Shown in pieces: positions 33,943 through 41,917 of a DNA stretch of 42,047 bases. Position 1 is the first letter of the stretch, and each line of letters starts with the position of its first letter. The stretch is from Chloroflexota bacterium. GTDB lineage: Bacteria; Chloroflexota; Dehalococcoidia; Lucifugimonadales; Lucifugimonadaceae. The stretch is from NCBI GenBank assembly GCA_022564545.1, contig JADFLG010000009.1:1-42047 (forward strand). Reading direction: 5' to 3'. Below the pieces are notes generated by a model. The model saw nothing but the letters and a program-made list of their open reading frames with translations, was not told the DNA's origin and searched no databases. Made by a program: the position numbers and the translations under genes.

Positions 33943-34866
33943 ATGGCGTCCCGCAGGGATTCCCGGGTGGGATTTGTAGGAGTCGGCAAGCTTGGGCGGC
34001 CGATGGCACAACGAATATTGCGTGCCGGTCACGATCTGCTGGTGTTCGATACGGAGGCTTCTGCAAGATCGGCATTCCAGGGGACCACGGCCGAGGTTGC
34101 GACATCCCTGACTGAACTGGCATCCGAGTGCGGCATCGTCTGTTTGTGCCTGCCGGGGCCAGCCGAAGTGGAGCAAGTGGTGTCGGGGCGGGACGGCATC
34201 GGGTCGACCGTCCGACCTGGCACGCTTGTGGTCGATCACACGACTAATTCGCCAACGGTTGTCCGGCAGGTTGGCGAGCAGCTTCGACTGCGGGGAGCAG
34301 CCCTGATCGACGCTCCGGTCAGCGGCGGAATAGAGGGCGCTGCCGCGGGGACGCTGACTGCCCTGATCGGCGGCGAGCCGGAGCACGTCGAGCGCGCGCG
34401 TCCACTGTTGGAAGCCTTCTCAACCGCCATCGTTCACGTTGGCCCGCTCGGCGCCGGTACGGTGGCGAAGCTGATGAACAATCTCGCCACGTTCGCCCTC
34501 GATCAGGTGATCGGCGAGTGCCTCACCATCGGTGCAAGAGCGGGAATCGAGCCCGACCGCTTGCTCGAGGCGTTGCAGCAAAGCGCAATCGGCAAAGGCG
34601 GAAACCTGCATGTCCGGATGCCGGAAACATTTATGAAAGGCGACTTCGAACCCCGGTTTACACTCGCGGGCGCCCACAAGGACGTGCGATTGGCTGTCGG
34701 GCTGGCAGAAGAGTCTGGAGTGCCGATCAGGATTGCCCGGGCCGTCCTGGATGAGATTGAATCCGCCCTGTCGAAGGGCCTTGGCGATCGCGACGCCTCG
34801 ATAGTCATGACATTGCAGGAGGAACGGGCAGGAGTCCACATCTCGTCACGATCTCACGCCACCTGA
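33943..34866 (+). CDS. Beta-hydroxyacid dehydrogenase (3-hydroxyisobutyrate dehydrogenase family)
   Basis: A 307-aa NAD(P)-binding enzyme. The cofactor loop GVGKLG is at 13-18, preceded by a hydrophobic strand. DAPVSGG at 124-130 and GAGTVAKLMNN with the catalytic Lys176 are the signatures of this family, which also contains tartronate semialdehyde reductase and 6-phosphogluconate dehydrogenase relatives. The reaction is NAD(P)-linked oxidation of a beta-hydroxy acid or the reverse; the substrate is unknown. The ATG follows GGAGAGG. It lies between the second LLM gene and the DUF1800 operon and may complete the oxidation route of this accessory segment. Confidence 0.9.
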   Translation: MASRRDSRVGFVGVGKLGRPMAQRILRAGHDLLVFDTEASARSAFQGTTAEVATSLTELASECGIVCLCLPGPAEVEQVVSGRDGIGSTVRPGTLVVDHTTNSPTVVRQVGEQLRLRGAALIDAPVSGGIEGAAAGTLTALIGGEPEHVERARPLLEAFSTAIVHVGPLGAGTVAKLMNNLATFALDQVIGECLTIGARAGIEPDRLLEALQQSAIGKGGNLHVRMPETFMKGDFEPRFTLAGAHKDVRLAVGLAEESGVPIRIARAVLDEIESALSKGLGDRDASIVMTLQEERAGVHISSRSHAT

Positions 34867-34921
34867 AACTTTCTGCACTTTACGCGACTTACGCGACAAT
34901 CATGGCGACTTTCGCACTATT

Positions 34922-34950
34922 TAGACCTGGAAGTCGGCGGGAGCTAGAAT
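34922..34950 (+). promoter_or_regulatory. Candidate promoter of the DUF1800-DUF1501-NHL operon
   Basis: TAGACC at 34922-34927 and TAGAAT at 34945-34950 are 17 bp apart, 49 bp before the ATG at 35000. The -10 box is good and the -35 box moderate. Confidence 0.4.
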
Positions 34951-34999
34951 AGGCCGTGAGTCGGGCTTGCCTGTCTGCTGGTCACAGGAGTTGATAGTT

Positions 35000-36394
35000 A
35001 TGACGACCGTTGCGACAAAACACGAAGATGTGGCCGTCATTGCCCACCTGCTCCGCAGAGCGGGGTTCGGCGCAACGCGGGATCAGATCGATCAACACGT
35101 CGCCATGGGCTACGAAGCGACGGTAGAGGAGCTTCTGAACCCCCGTCCTGGTCAGCCTGAAGACCAGGACCTGATGGACCGTTATTTTATTGCGTCGGTC
35201 GAAGCCCGGTCGGTCGGTCATGCCGACCCGCAGTGGGCGTGGCGTCTGGCCACCAGCGAGAAGCCGCTGGAAGAAAAGATCGCCCTGTTCTGGCACGGCC
35301 TGCTTGCGGTTGGCGGTACAAAGCTCGATCATGGGCTCGAGATGCTGACCGAGATCGCGCTGTTCCGGCGCGTCGGCCTCGGCAGCTTCCGGACCATCCT
35401 CGTCGAGATCTCTCGCAATCCGGGGATGATGTACTGGCTCGACAACCAGAACAGCCACAAGGACGCGCCCAACGAGAACTACGGCCGGGAGCTCCTGGAA
35501 CTGTTCTCGATGGGCATTGATGATCTGGGTGAGGGCGCCTACACCGAGGATGACGTAAAGGCCGCGGCACGGGCGTTCACGGGGTGGGCGTCGAAGCCGA
35601 CGCCACCGCCGTTCTTCCTGGGTCCGTTCCCGATGGAGTTCCGGTTCGACGCCTCGGACCACGATGACGACGAAAAATCCTTCCTCGGCGAGACTGGCAA
35701 CTTCAATGGCGAAGACATCATCGACATCATTGTCAGGAAACGCGCCACCGCCCGCTTCATCGCCATGCGCCTCTACCTGTTTTTTGTTTCAGACGAGCCC
35801 GACGATCGGGAAATCGAACGCCTCGCCGACCTCTTCCAGGAGACCGGCGGCGACATCCGGTCCATCCTCCGTTCCATCTTCAACTCGGACCACTTCAAAT
35901 CGGCCGCTGTGAGGTTCCGCAAGGTCAAGAGCCCTGCCGAGCTGGTATTTGGCGCGGCCCGGCTGACCGACCGTTTTGAGATCCCGGACATGGAGACGTC
36001 CACGCTGGCGAACCAGACCCTGTACATGGGGCAGCACCTGCTCAACCCGCCCGGCGTGGAAGGCTGGCACGAGGGCGAGGAGTGGGTCGACTCCGGCTCT
36101 CTCGTGGAGCGCATCAACTTCGCCGCCTCCGAAGTGGGCCGCCGTGAATCGCCCGGCGTCATGCGGATGCTCGAGCGGGTCGAGTCCGCGGGCGATAACC
36201 TCCAGCCCGGCGAATTCGTCGAGGCGTGTCTTGACGCACTGGGCTCCATCGACCTCGGCCCCAGCTCAATGGCCGTCCTGGTCGAGCACGCAACACGGAA
36301 CGGGCCGGCCGTTTCTGGCACGCCGGAAGCTGCCGATCGCACCGTCGAGATGTTCCAGCTGATCGTCTCGACACCTGACTACCAGTATTGCTAG
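35000..36394 (+). CDS. DUF1800 domain protein
   Basis: A 464-aa protein of the DUF1800 family (PF08811). Typical segments are AHLLRRAGFGATRDQID near the start, KIALFWHGLL, FRTILVEISRNPGMMYWLDN, NENYGRELLELFSMGI, YTEDDVKAAARAFTGW, GNFNGEDIIDIIV and the late LNPPGVEGWHEGEEW. The family's biochemical function is unknown; it nearly always pairs with a DUF1501 gene. Most members I know of are exported; this one has no signal peptide, starting MTTVATKHEDVAVIAHLL. AGGAG lies 10 bp before the ATG at 35000. It is the first gene of a three-gene operon, followed after 35 bp by the DUF1501 gene. Confidence 0.92.
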   Translation: MTTVATKHEDVAVIAHLLRRAGFGATRDQIDQHVAMGYEATVEELLNPRPGQPEDQDLMDRYFIASVEARSVGHADPQWAWRLATSEKPLEEKIALFWHGLLAVGGTKLDHGLEMLTEIALFRRVGLGSFRTILVEISRNPGMMYWLDNQNSHKDAPNENYGRELLELFSMGIDDLGEGAYTEDDVKAAARAFTGWASKPTPPPFFLGPFPMEFRFDASDHDDDEKSFLGETGNFNGEDIIDIIVRKRATARFIAMRLYLFFVSDEPDDREIERLADLFQETGGDIRSILRSIFNSDHFKSAAVRFRKVKSPAELVFGAARLTDRFEIPDMETSTLANQTLYMGQHLLNPPGVEGWHEGEEWVDSGSLVERINFAASEVGRRESPGVMRMLERVESAGDNLQPGEFVEACLDALGSIDLGPSSMAVLVEHATRNGPAVSGTPEAADRTVEMFQLIVSTPDYQYC

Positions 36395-36429
36395 GAAACC
36401 AGCCAACCGCGACCCTGCGAGACGTCGAC

Positions 36430-37575
36430 ATGACCAACAACAAAAACGGCCACCGGGAGAAAAACCTGGTTGTCATCCAGCTCTCGGGTGGCAACGACTA
36501 TCTGAACACGTTGGTCCCGTACCAGGACGGGCTCTACTACGACTTCCGCCCCAACATGGGACTCAAGGGTGACGACTTGATCCCGCTTGACGACAGGTTG
36601 GCGTTCAACTCCAACATGGGCCCGTTCAAGACGCTCTTCGACCAGGGCAAGATGGCCGTCCTGATGGGCATTGGATACCCGGAACCCAGCCGCTCGCACT
36701 TCAGGTCCATGGACATCTGGCACACGGCCGAGCCGTTCACCAGCTCCTCTGAAGGCTGGCTCGGCAAAGCCAACTCGCTCATCGACCCCGAAGGCAGGAA
36801 CCCGATCACCACCGTGAACTTCGGCCGCGGCCTGCCTCGTGCGCTGGCCTTGCAGGGGGTGTCCGTCGCCTCGGTCGGAGCGCTTGAGTCGTACGGGCTC
36901 TATACCGGCCTTGCCGGCGCGCGCAACGGGGACGCAATGCTCGACACGATAAGCCGTATCTATCAGCCGATGGCCGATGGCGGGTTCCCTTCCCGGCGCA
37001 TCCTGGAGACGGGCCGGGGCATGCTCGACGGAGCCGACCTGCTGCGCGAGGCGCCTGCGAACTACACCTCGGACGTCGAGTACCCGGAGGACAACCCCAT
37101 CGCGCAGAGCCTCAAGGGCATCGCACAGGTCATGTCGGCCGACCTGGGCACCCGCATCTACTACGCCGCGCACGGCAGCTTCGACACGCACACCAACGAA
37201 CTGGTCAACCACGCCCTGCTCTGGGACCAGGTTTCGACGGCCGTTGCGTGTTTCTGGGAAGACGTAGGGCAGCTGGGCAAGGGAGACGAGACCGTCATCT
37301 GGATGTTCTCCGAGTTCGGCCGCCGCATTGCCGACAATGGCGCCGGCACCGACCACGGTTCGGGTGGTGCCGCCTTCGTGATCGGCGACTCCGTCAAAGG
37401 CGGGCTTTACGGCGATTACCCGAAATTAGCGCTCTCCGATCAGCTCGACGGCGACGTGCGGTTCAACACAGATTTCAGAGAGGTCTACGCCACCCTCCTC
37501 GAGGACGTGCTCGGCATCGAGTCTGAGCCCGTCCTCAAGCAGAAGTTCAGTACGCTTGATCTGATCAGAAACTGA
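36430..37575 (+). CDS. DUF1501 domain protein
   Basis: A 381-aa protein of the DUF1501 family, which belongs to the alkaline phosphatase/sulfatase-like fold. Visible family segments: LVVIQLSGGNDYLNTLVPY at the start, MGPFKTLFDQGKMAVLMGIGYPEPSRSHF, HGSFDTHTNE with the metal-type His/Asp pair, MFSEFGRR, NGAGTDHGSGG and VKGGLYGDYP. Many DUF1501 proteins begin with a Tat signal; none is visible here, and the protein begins directly with MTNNKNGHREKNL. A TTG at 36388 would add 14 residues without a signal. It sits second in the operon with DUF1800 and NHL genes. A hydrolytic role on phosphate or sulfate esters is a family guess only. Confidence 0.92.
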   Translation: MTNNKNGHREKNLVVIQLSGGNDYLNTLVPYQDGLYYDFRPNMGLKGDDLIPLDDRLAFNSNMGPFKTLFDQGKMAVLMGIGYPEPSRSHFRSMDIWHTAEPFTSSSEGWLGKANSLIDPEGRNPITTVNFGRGLPRALALQGVSVASVGALESYGLYTGLAGARNGDAMLDTISRIYQPMADGGFPSRRILETGRGMLDGADLLREAPANYTSDVEYPEDNPIAQSLKGIAQVMSADLGTRIYYAAHGSFDTHTNELVNHALLWDQVSTAVACFWEDVGQLGKGDETVIWMFSEFGRRIADNGAGTDHGSGGAAFVIGDSVKGGLYGDYPKLALSDQLDGDVRFNTDFREVYATLLEDVLGIESEPVLKQKFSTLDLIRN

Positions 37576-37617
37576 CGTCGCGCGGCCGCACACCGAGTAG
37601 CCGGGAGCAATATTCAC

Positions 37618-38592
37618 ATGGGACTCGAGAACTTCTCGTACAGCCACACGATCGGAATTGCGTCGTTTCTTGGCCGCGGCTTCATGAACCCGGTCGATGT
37701 GCGGCTCGACAGCAAAGGCCTTATCTTCGTCCTCAGCCGCTCCAACGCCGCCAACAAGGATGTCCGGATCAGCGTGCAGACGCTGGATTCTGAATACCTC
37801 TACGAATTCGGACGCTGGGGCACCGAGCCCGGGCAAACCACCCAGCCCACCGCGATCGCTCTCGATGGCGACGACCGCGTTTACGTGACGGACGAGTTCA
37901 TGCACAACGTCACGATATTCGATCGGGAAGGCCAGTTTATCGACCGTTGGGGTGAGTTCGGGACCGGAACCGGCCAGTTCGACCGGCCTTCTGGGATCGC
38001 CATCGATTCCGAAGGCAACCTCCATGTCGTCGACCACCTGAACGCACGCATACAGAAGCTAGCCCCGGATGGCGCCTTCATCTCCTCTTTCGGCACATTC
38101 GGCACTGAGCCGGGCCAGTTCAACTTCCCGTGGGGCATCACCATAGACCGTGAAGACGGCATCTGGATCGCAGACTGGCGGAATGACCGCATCCAGCGTT
38201 TCACGCCCGACGGAGAGTTCGTGAGCATGCTGGGCTCCAGCGGCCGGGACGACGGCCAGTTCGACCGGCCGTCCGGCGTCCACGTCGCGTCAGACGGAGT
38301 GGTGTTCGTCGCCGACTGGCGGAACGACCGCGTCCAGGTATTCGCAGAGGACGGAACGCACACCGAGACGCTGATCGGCGATGCGACGCTGTCGAAGTGG
38401 TGCCAGGAGTTCCTGGATGTCAACCCCGAACAGGCGAGCTGGCGCGAGAACGCCGGCCTGTTCGAGCAAGAGAAACGGTTCTGGCGCCCTTCGGCCGTGG
38501 AAAGCACAAACGATGGGCTCGTTCTCGTCGCGGATAGCTGCCGGCACCGCATCCAGATCTATCGCCGCGCCCATGCTCTGGCTATGGCCTAG
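37618..38592 (+). CDS. NHL-repeat beta-propeller protein
   Basis: A 324-aa protein with about five NHL repeats, each following the pattern GQFDRPSGIAIDSEGNLHVVD, then xxRIQKLxPDG, and so on (repeats begin near residues 85, 130, 178, 222 and 286). The repeated GRWGTEPGQ / GEFGTGTGQF segments link the blades. NHL propellers bind proteins, RNA or peptides; some are lyases. There is no signal peptide, no zinc finger and no protease domain. It is the last gene of the DUF1800-DUF1501 operon, 42 bp after the DUF1501 stop. Its position suggests it forms a complex with, or delivers a substrate to, the other two products; that is inference. Confidence 0.88.
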   Translation: MGLENFSYSHTIGIASFLGRGFMNPVDVRLDSKGLIFVLSRSNAANKDVRISVQTLDSEYLYEFGRWGTEPGQTTQPTAIALDGDDRVYVTDEFMHNVTIFDREGQFIDRWGEFGTGTGQFDRPSGIAIDSEGNLHVVDHLNARIQKLAPDGAFISSFGTFGTEPGQFNFPWGITIDREDGIWIADWRNDRIQRFTPDGEFVSMLGSSGRDDGQFDRPSGVHVASDGVVFVADWRNDRVQVFAEDGTHTETLIGDATLSKWCQEFLDVNPEQASWRENAGLFEQEKRFWRPSAVESTNDGLVLVADSCRHRIQIYRRAHALAMA

Positions 38593-39110
38593 TTCGGCGG
38601 GCTGATTATCCAGGGCCGGTCCAGGCTTTCCGCCGCGGCAACAACCGCAACTTCACCGGTTGGCGGCCCGGCTCAGGCACTGGCCTCCACTTTTGCAGGG
38701 TTTTTTGTGTTCCTGGTGGAGACGGGGGAGGGAACGCTGTTCACTATTTGCAAAACACGCTGACAGTGAGAATCCCCGGTTCCTAGGGGGCATCCCAGAC
38801 GGCCGTGTTGGACAGGGAGATGGAGCGGGATTCGCCTATCCTTGTGATGGCAACTCACCACTGGACGAACATCAGGATGAACGTCCCGCAAACACCTATA
38901 TTCGCAGCTCCATTCCGGGTTTCCGCACGTCGTTCCATCTGACGATTCAACCCGAAAGGTAAAACGCAACAGCGAGCAGACCACAGTCCAGCATCGGCTA
39001 CGATGCCCTCGTATCGAGAAAGCTGATTTCCGAGAGCTGGCATAGATGCTCTGGATGTTTGTTGATGGGAGAGGGTGTCGGTGGTCGGTGATGTGGCTTC
39101 TGTTGCCAAA
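38593..39110. other. 518-bp intergenic region at the right edge of the repeat-bounded segment
   Basis: It contains the second ssrA-like direct repeat (38703-38732) preceded by a T-run that could end the NHL operon, and otherwise no supported gene. It separates the NHL gene from the convergent MFS gene. Confidence 0.6.
38703..38732. repeat. Direct repeat copy 2, resembling the 3' end of ssrA (tmRNA)
   Basis: TTTTGTGTTCCTGGTGGAGA and its continuation match the copy at 27552 at 27 of 30 positions. On the minus strand it reads CCGTCTCCACCAGGAACACA, with a full ACCA end as in tmRNA. The T arm is not retained beyond it, unlike copy 1. Together the two copies frame about 11.1 kb. Confidence 0.6.
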
Positions 39111-40343
39111 TTACGCCCGCCTGAAATCTCTGGATGCGATCATCGCCAGCGCCATGATCGCGGTTCCGCCGCCAACGGAAACAAGGACGGTCGGGAAGTT
39201 GCCAATCAGGTCCAACAGCGCACCCCCGAGTATCCAGCCGATCGAAACGCTCTGCATGGTGATCGCATAGACGGCCAGCACCCGCCCACGATATTCAGGC
39301 GCCGAGTGAGTTTGCAGCAGTGTTATCCATGCCGTAATGACCAGTGGGAATCCAAGTCCGGTAACAAACAGAAGAACAAGACTGAGCCAGTAGGTTTCCG
39401 AGAGACCAAAGCCGATCAGGCCGAGAGAGAAAACTCCGGCTCCAACCATCATCCCGATTGATTTCCTCTGAAATCCGCCCCTCGAGACGATGGCAAGGGC
39501 CGCGGTGGCCTCCCCCATCGCGACGGCGCCCCACATCCAACCGAATTTTACTTCGCCAACTTCGAGAACGTCCCTGGCATAGACCGGAATGATCGGAAAA
39601 AACATCCCGTAGAAAATCGTCGCCAGGGCCGAAAAAAGCGTCCAGACCAAAACTGGATTTTGGCGGATGTGTGATAGTCCGTCGATGGTCTGTCGGATCG
39701 CCGAATCGGATGATGAAGTCGGCTCGTGCTTGGCAGTGATGCCGAATGTCGTAACCAGCGCTGCCACGTAAACAGCGGCGAGACCAAAGAGGGCAAGTGC
39801 TGCGCTGCGAACAGCGATCAATACTCCGGCAAGCAGCGGTCCCAGCGTTCGACCAAGTGCCAGCCCGATCTGATTCAAAGAATTTGCTGAATGCAGGAGG
39901 TCCTTTGGAACGATTGCCGGAACAAGCGTTTGCGTGGCCGGGGTTCCGAGTGCAATTGTGGCTCCCGCAATTGTGGATAGCACTATGACGTGCCAGATCT
40001 GCACCTGGTCAAAGAGCAAGATCGATGCAGTCACGAGAGCCAGGAAAATGAGCGACCCACGTTCAACGATCAGAATACGTTTGCCGCCGTAACGATCGAC
40101 CATGACGCCGGCGTAGAGTCCAATAATTAAGACTGGGAATATGCGCAGACCTGCAGCGAGTCCCATTTCGGTTTTGGATCCGCCTTCGCCGAGTATCCAC
40201 CACGACTGGGCGGCCAGACGCATTTGTTCGCCGCCAAACCCGAGTGTGTTAGATATGAAAAGCGCTACGAAGCTGCGCGACGTGAAGAGTCTGCGCAGCG
40301 GGGAGCGTGTGTCTTCGGATATTTTTTCTGAGACTTTGGCCAT
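39111..40343 (-). CDS. MFS transporter, EntS/MFS_3-like exporter
   Basis: A 410-aa protein with about 12 membrane segments and a central cytoplasmic loop (about residues 190-210, KHEPTSSSDS). The MFS-typical loop between segments 2 and 3 reads GVMVDRYGGKRIL (G-x-x-x-D-R-x-G-x-R/K-R). The N-terminal part (RRLFTSRSFVALFISNTLGFGGEQM) and the GTPATQTLVPAIVPKDLLHSANSLNQ segment resemble exporters of the enterobactin-exporter type. Substrate unknown. I take ATG 40343; the open frame extends to 40418 without a better site. It is convergent with the NHL operon and divergent from the small ORF pair. Confidence 0.88.
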   Translation of the reverse strand: MAKVSEKISEDTRSPLRRLFTSRSFVALFISNTLGFGGEQMRLAAQSWWILGEGGSKTEMGLAAGLRIFPVLIIGLYAGVMVDRYGGKRILIVERGSLIFLALVTASILLFDQVQIWHVIVLSTIAGATIALGTPATQTLVPAIVPKDLLHSANSLNQIGLALGRTLGPLLAGVLIAVRSAALALFGLAAVYVAALVTTFGITAKHEPTSSSDSAIRQTIDGLSHIRQNPVLVWTLFSALATIFYGMFFPIIPVYARDVLEVGEVKFGWMWGAVAMGEATAALAIVSRGGFQRKSIGMMVGAGVFSLGLIGFGLSETYWLSLVLLFVTGLGFPLVITAWITLLQTHSAPEYRGRVLAVYAITMQSVSIGWILGGALLDLIGNFPTVLVSVGGGTAIMALAMIASRDFRRA

Positions 40344-40550
40344 TCGAGATATGTTTCGGGAGAGTCTGTGCGGAACAGCGACCTCGGCAGACGTTACCAC
40401 AAGGCATCGTGAAGCCACCCTTAACTAGAAACCCCTAGCTAGCCACCACTCGCAGCCTGCACCCAGGTTGAAGCAACTCATCAATCTTGGAGGTTACAAA
40501 CTCTGACAAATCGTCGCGGTGATCGCAACGGGGCGTAGTAACCTCTGGGG

Positions 40551-40724
40551 ATGAAACCTTGGTCCCAGCGACCGGGTGAAAAGGTGATCATCACCAGGAG
40601 AGCTTTAGAGGACCTGATCCATCATCTGGAAAACCCGGATATGTTCGCAGCAAATCAATTCAAAGAAGATGCCCTAACGATTCGCCGGCAGCTCGCCGAT
40701 CGGACGAACGTACATGAAAAGTAA
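40551..40724 (+). CDS. Small protein, 57 aa, first of an overlapping pair
   Basis: ATG at 40551 opens a 57-residue frame beginning MKPWSQRPGEKVIITRRALE. The middle is helix-like (LEDLIHHLENPD, then FKEDALTIRRQLADR). It is too short to place in a family. The preceding CTGGGG is only a weak ribosome-binding site. It overlaps the next small gene by 11 bp. Such paired small genes are typical of toxin-antitoxin or regulatory modules but no signature is seen. Confidence 0.5.
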   Translation: MKPWSQRPGEKVIITRRALEDLIHHLENPDMFAANQFKEDALTIRRQLADRTNVHEK

Positions 40725-40950
40725 ACAAGAGGACCACTACAGGTATTACCACACCATTCAGAAGGTCGGAACCGGTAAGTGGAGGGTGGGGCTTCAACCT
40801 GTTAAAAACGGGCAGAAAGCTGCAATTGAATGGCTCCCCAAGCTATTCGATGATCTGGGAAAGGCTGTGGAGGATCGTGATCTCCGCAATAAATCTCTTA
40901 GGAATGAAGGTCGGCTTTCGCCAGATGTAACGATCTCAGAAGAAAAGTAA
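40714..40950 (+). CDS. Small protein, 78 aa, second of an overlapping pair
   Basis: A 78-aa product beginning MKSKQEDHYRYYHTIQKVGTG, then WRVGLQPVKNGQKAAIEWLP, with an acidic-basic helical C-terminal half. The start overlaps the end of the 57-aa gene by 11 bp, so translation is probably coupled. It ends 18 bp before the left inverted repeat of the IS6 element. I do not recognise a family; the N-terminal half looks like a small beta-sheet unit. Confidence 0.5.
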   Translation: MKSKQEDHYRYYHTIQKVGTGKWRVGLQPVKNGQKAAIEWLPKLFDDLGKAVEDRDLRNKSLRNEGRLSPDVTISEEK

Positions 40951-40968
40951 AACGCACTATGTCGGATT

Positions 40969-40988
40969 GGTTCTGTCAGAACTCAGTG
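40969..40988. repeat. IS6 element left inverted repeat
   Basis: GGTTCTGTCAGAACTCAGTG, exact inverted match to 41898-41917. Confidence 0.95.
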
Positions 40989-41035
40989 CTCACCACAAAA
41001 TCCGGCCGACCTAAATACATAATCGACCTCTGTAT

Positions 41036-41851
41036 TTAAGCTGACAGTTCGGTCATTAGAGTCGACCACCTGTCTGTGAATATCTTCCTTCGAGCGTTCG
41101 CTGGAACATGCTCGTCACCTCCGGCACGGACTCTTAAATAATTTCGCAACTCATCGAACGCCGTGCAAAACCGACTCGCTGACTCGAACTGTTTGAACCC
41201 CAGCATTGGATAGTAACGCTGCTTGATTCCTCGATGATTCTGCTCCATTCGGTTGTTCAGATATTGATTGTGTCGATGTAGAACTTTTCGACCAACGATC
41301 CAACGAATTGCCTTCGTGTAAGCGGGATGCTTGTCCGTCGTCATTCGTAACGGCTTACGCCCTGCACTATCGAGCAAACGACGCAAGAAACGTCGAGCAG
41401 CATGTTTGTCTCTGTGCTCACTCAGCATCGAATCCAGCAGGTTTCCTTCTCGATCTATGGCTCTATAGAGATATCGCCAACGACCACTGACCTTGATATA
41501 TGTCTCATCCAGATACCAGGAGTGACCAGCAATTCCACGCCGTTTAGCACGAAGATTTTCACTGACCAATGGTGCAAATCGAAACTCCCAAACCCGTATG
41601 GTTTCGTAACTGACTTCGAAACCTCTTAGTAAAAGTAGTTCTGCAACATCACGAAATCCGAGCTTGTATCTCAGTCGCCAGAGAACTGCGAGTAAGACGA
41701 TATCTGTCGGAAACTGAAGATCGTTGAAGGGTGTACCTGAACGCTCGTTGAAACGCTTATTGCAGTCTCGGCAACAGAAAGTCCTATAGCCAAGCGAGGT
41801 TCGATGTTTTCTCTTAGACAAGGACGTGGACAGGCAGTGCGGACAGGACAT
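41036..41851 (-). CDS. IS6-family transposase
   Basis: A 271-aa DDE transposase. An N-terminal zinc-finger-like segment has Cys3/Cys6 and Cys27/Cys30. A helical DNA-binding stretch (FPTDIVLLAVLWRLRYKLGFRDVAELL) is typical of the family. The catalytic triad is Asp115 (YLDETYIKV), Asp173 (TTDKHPAY) and Glu203 (RMEQNHRGIK), with normal spacing. The gene is intact and preceded by AGGAG-like sequence close to the start, so the element could be active. A weak inverted repeat TAAATACA/TGTATTTA (41012-41038) overlaps its stop and may terminate transcription. Confidence 0.95.
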   Translation of the reverse strand: MSCPHCLSTSLSKRKHRTSLGYRTFCCRDCNKRFNERSGTPFNDLQFPTDIVLLAVLWRLRYKLGFRDVAELLLLRGFEVSYETIRVWEFRFAPLVSENLRAKRRGIAGHSWYLDETYIKVSGRWRYLYRAIDREGNLLDSMLSEHRDKHAARRFLRRLLDSAGRKPLRMTTDKHPAYTKAIRWIVGRKVLHRHNQYLNNRMEQNHRGIKQRYYPMLGFKQFESASRFCTAFDELRNYLRVRAGGDEHVPANARRKIFTDRWSTLMTELSA

Positions 41852-41897
41852 GAACAGATCTCCTCAGGAAATGATGAAGATGCTATTCTGCCCCCGA

Positions 41898-41917
41898 CAC
41901 TGAGTTCTGACAGAACC
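41898..41917. repeat. IS6 element right inverted repeat
   Basis: CACTGAGTTCTGACAGAACC, exact inverted match to 40969-40988. Its left neighbour is the transposase start region. Confidence 0.95.

Larger units (their letters stand above)
40969..41917 (-). mobile_element. IS6-family insertion sequence, complete
   Basis: A 949-bp element bounded by perfect 20-bp inverted repeats: GGTTCTGTCAGAACTCAGTG at 40969-40988 and its exact complement at 41898-41917. It carries one intact transposase gene (41036-41851). The flanking 8 bp (GTCGGATT left, GTGGTGCC right) differ, so there is no visible target-site duplication; IS6 elements normally make 8-bp duplications. This suggests a deletion or recombination after insertion. 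Confidence 0.9.

Noticed and set aside
36391-37356. 321-aa minus-strand frame opposite DUF1501
   Set aside because: It is a GC-skew shadow: Val/Arg/Gly-rich with no domain, while the plus-strand protein has clear family motifs.
38593-38960. Complete tmRNA gene on the minus strand at the second repeat
   Set aside because: Beyond the 30-bp repeat there is no T arm, no tag reading frame and no 5' acceptor strand.
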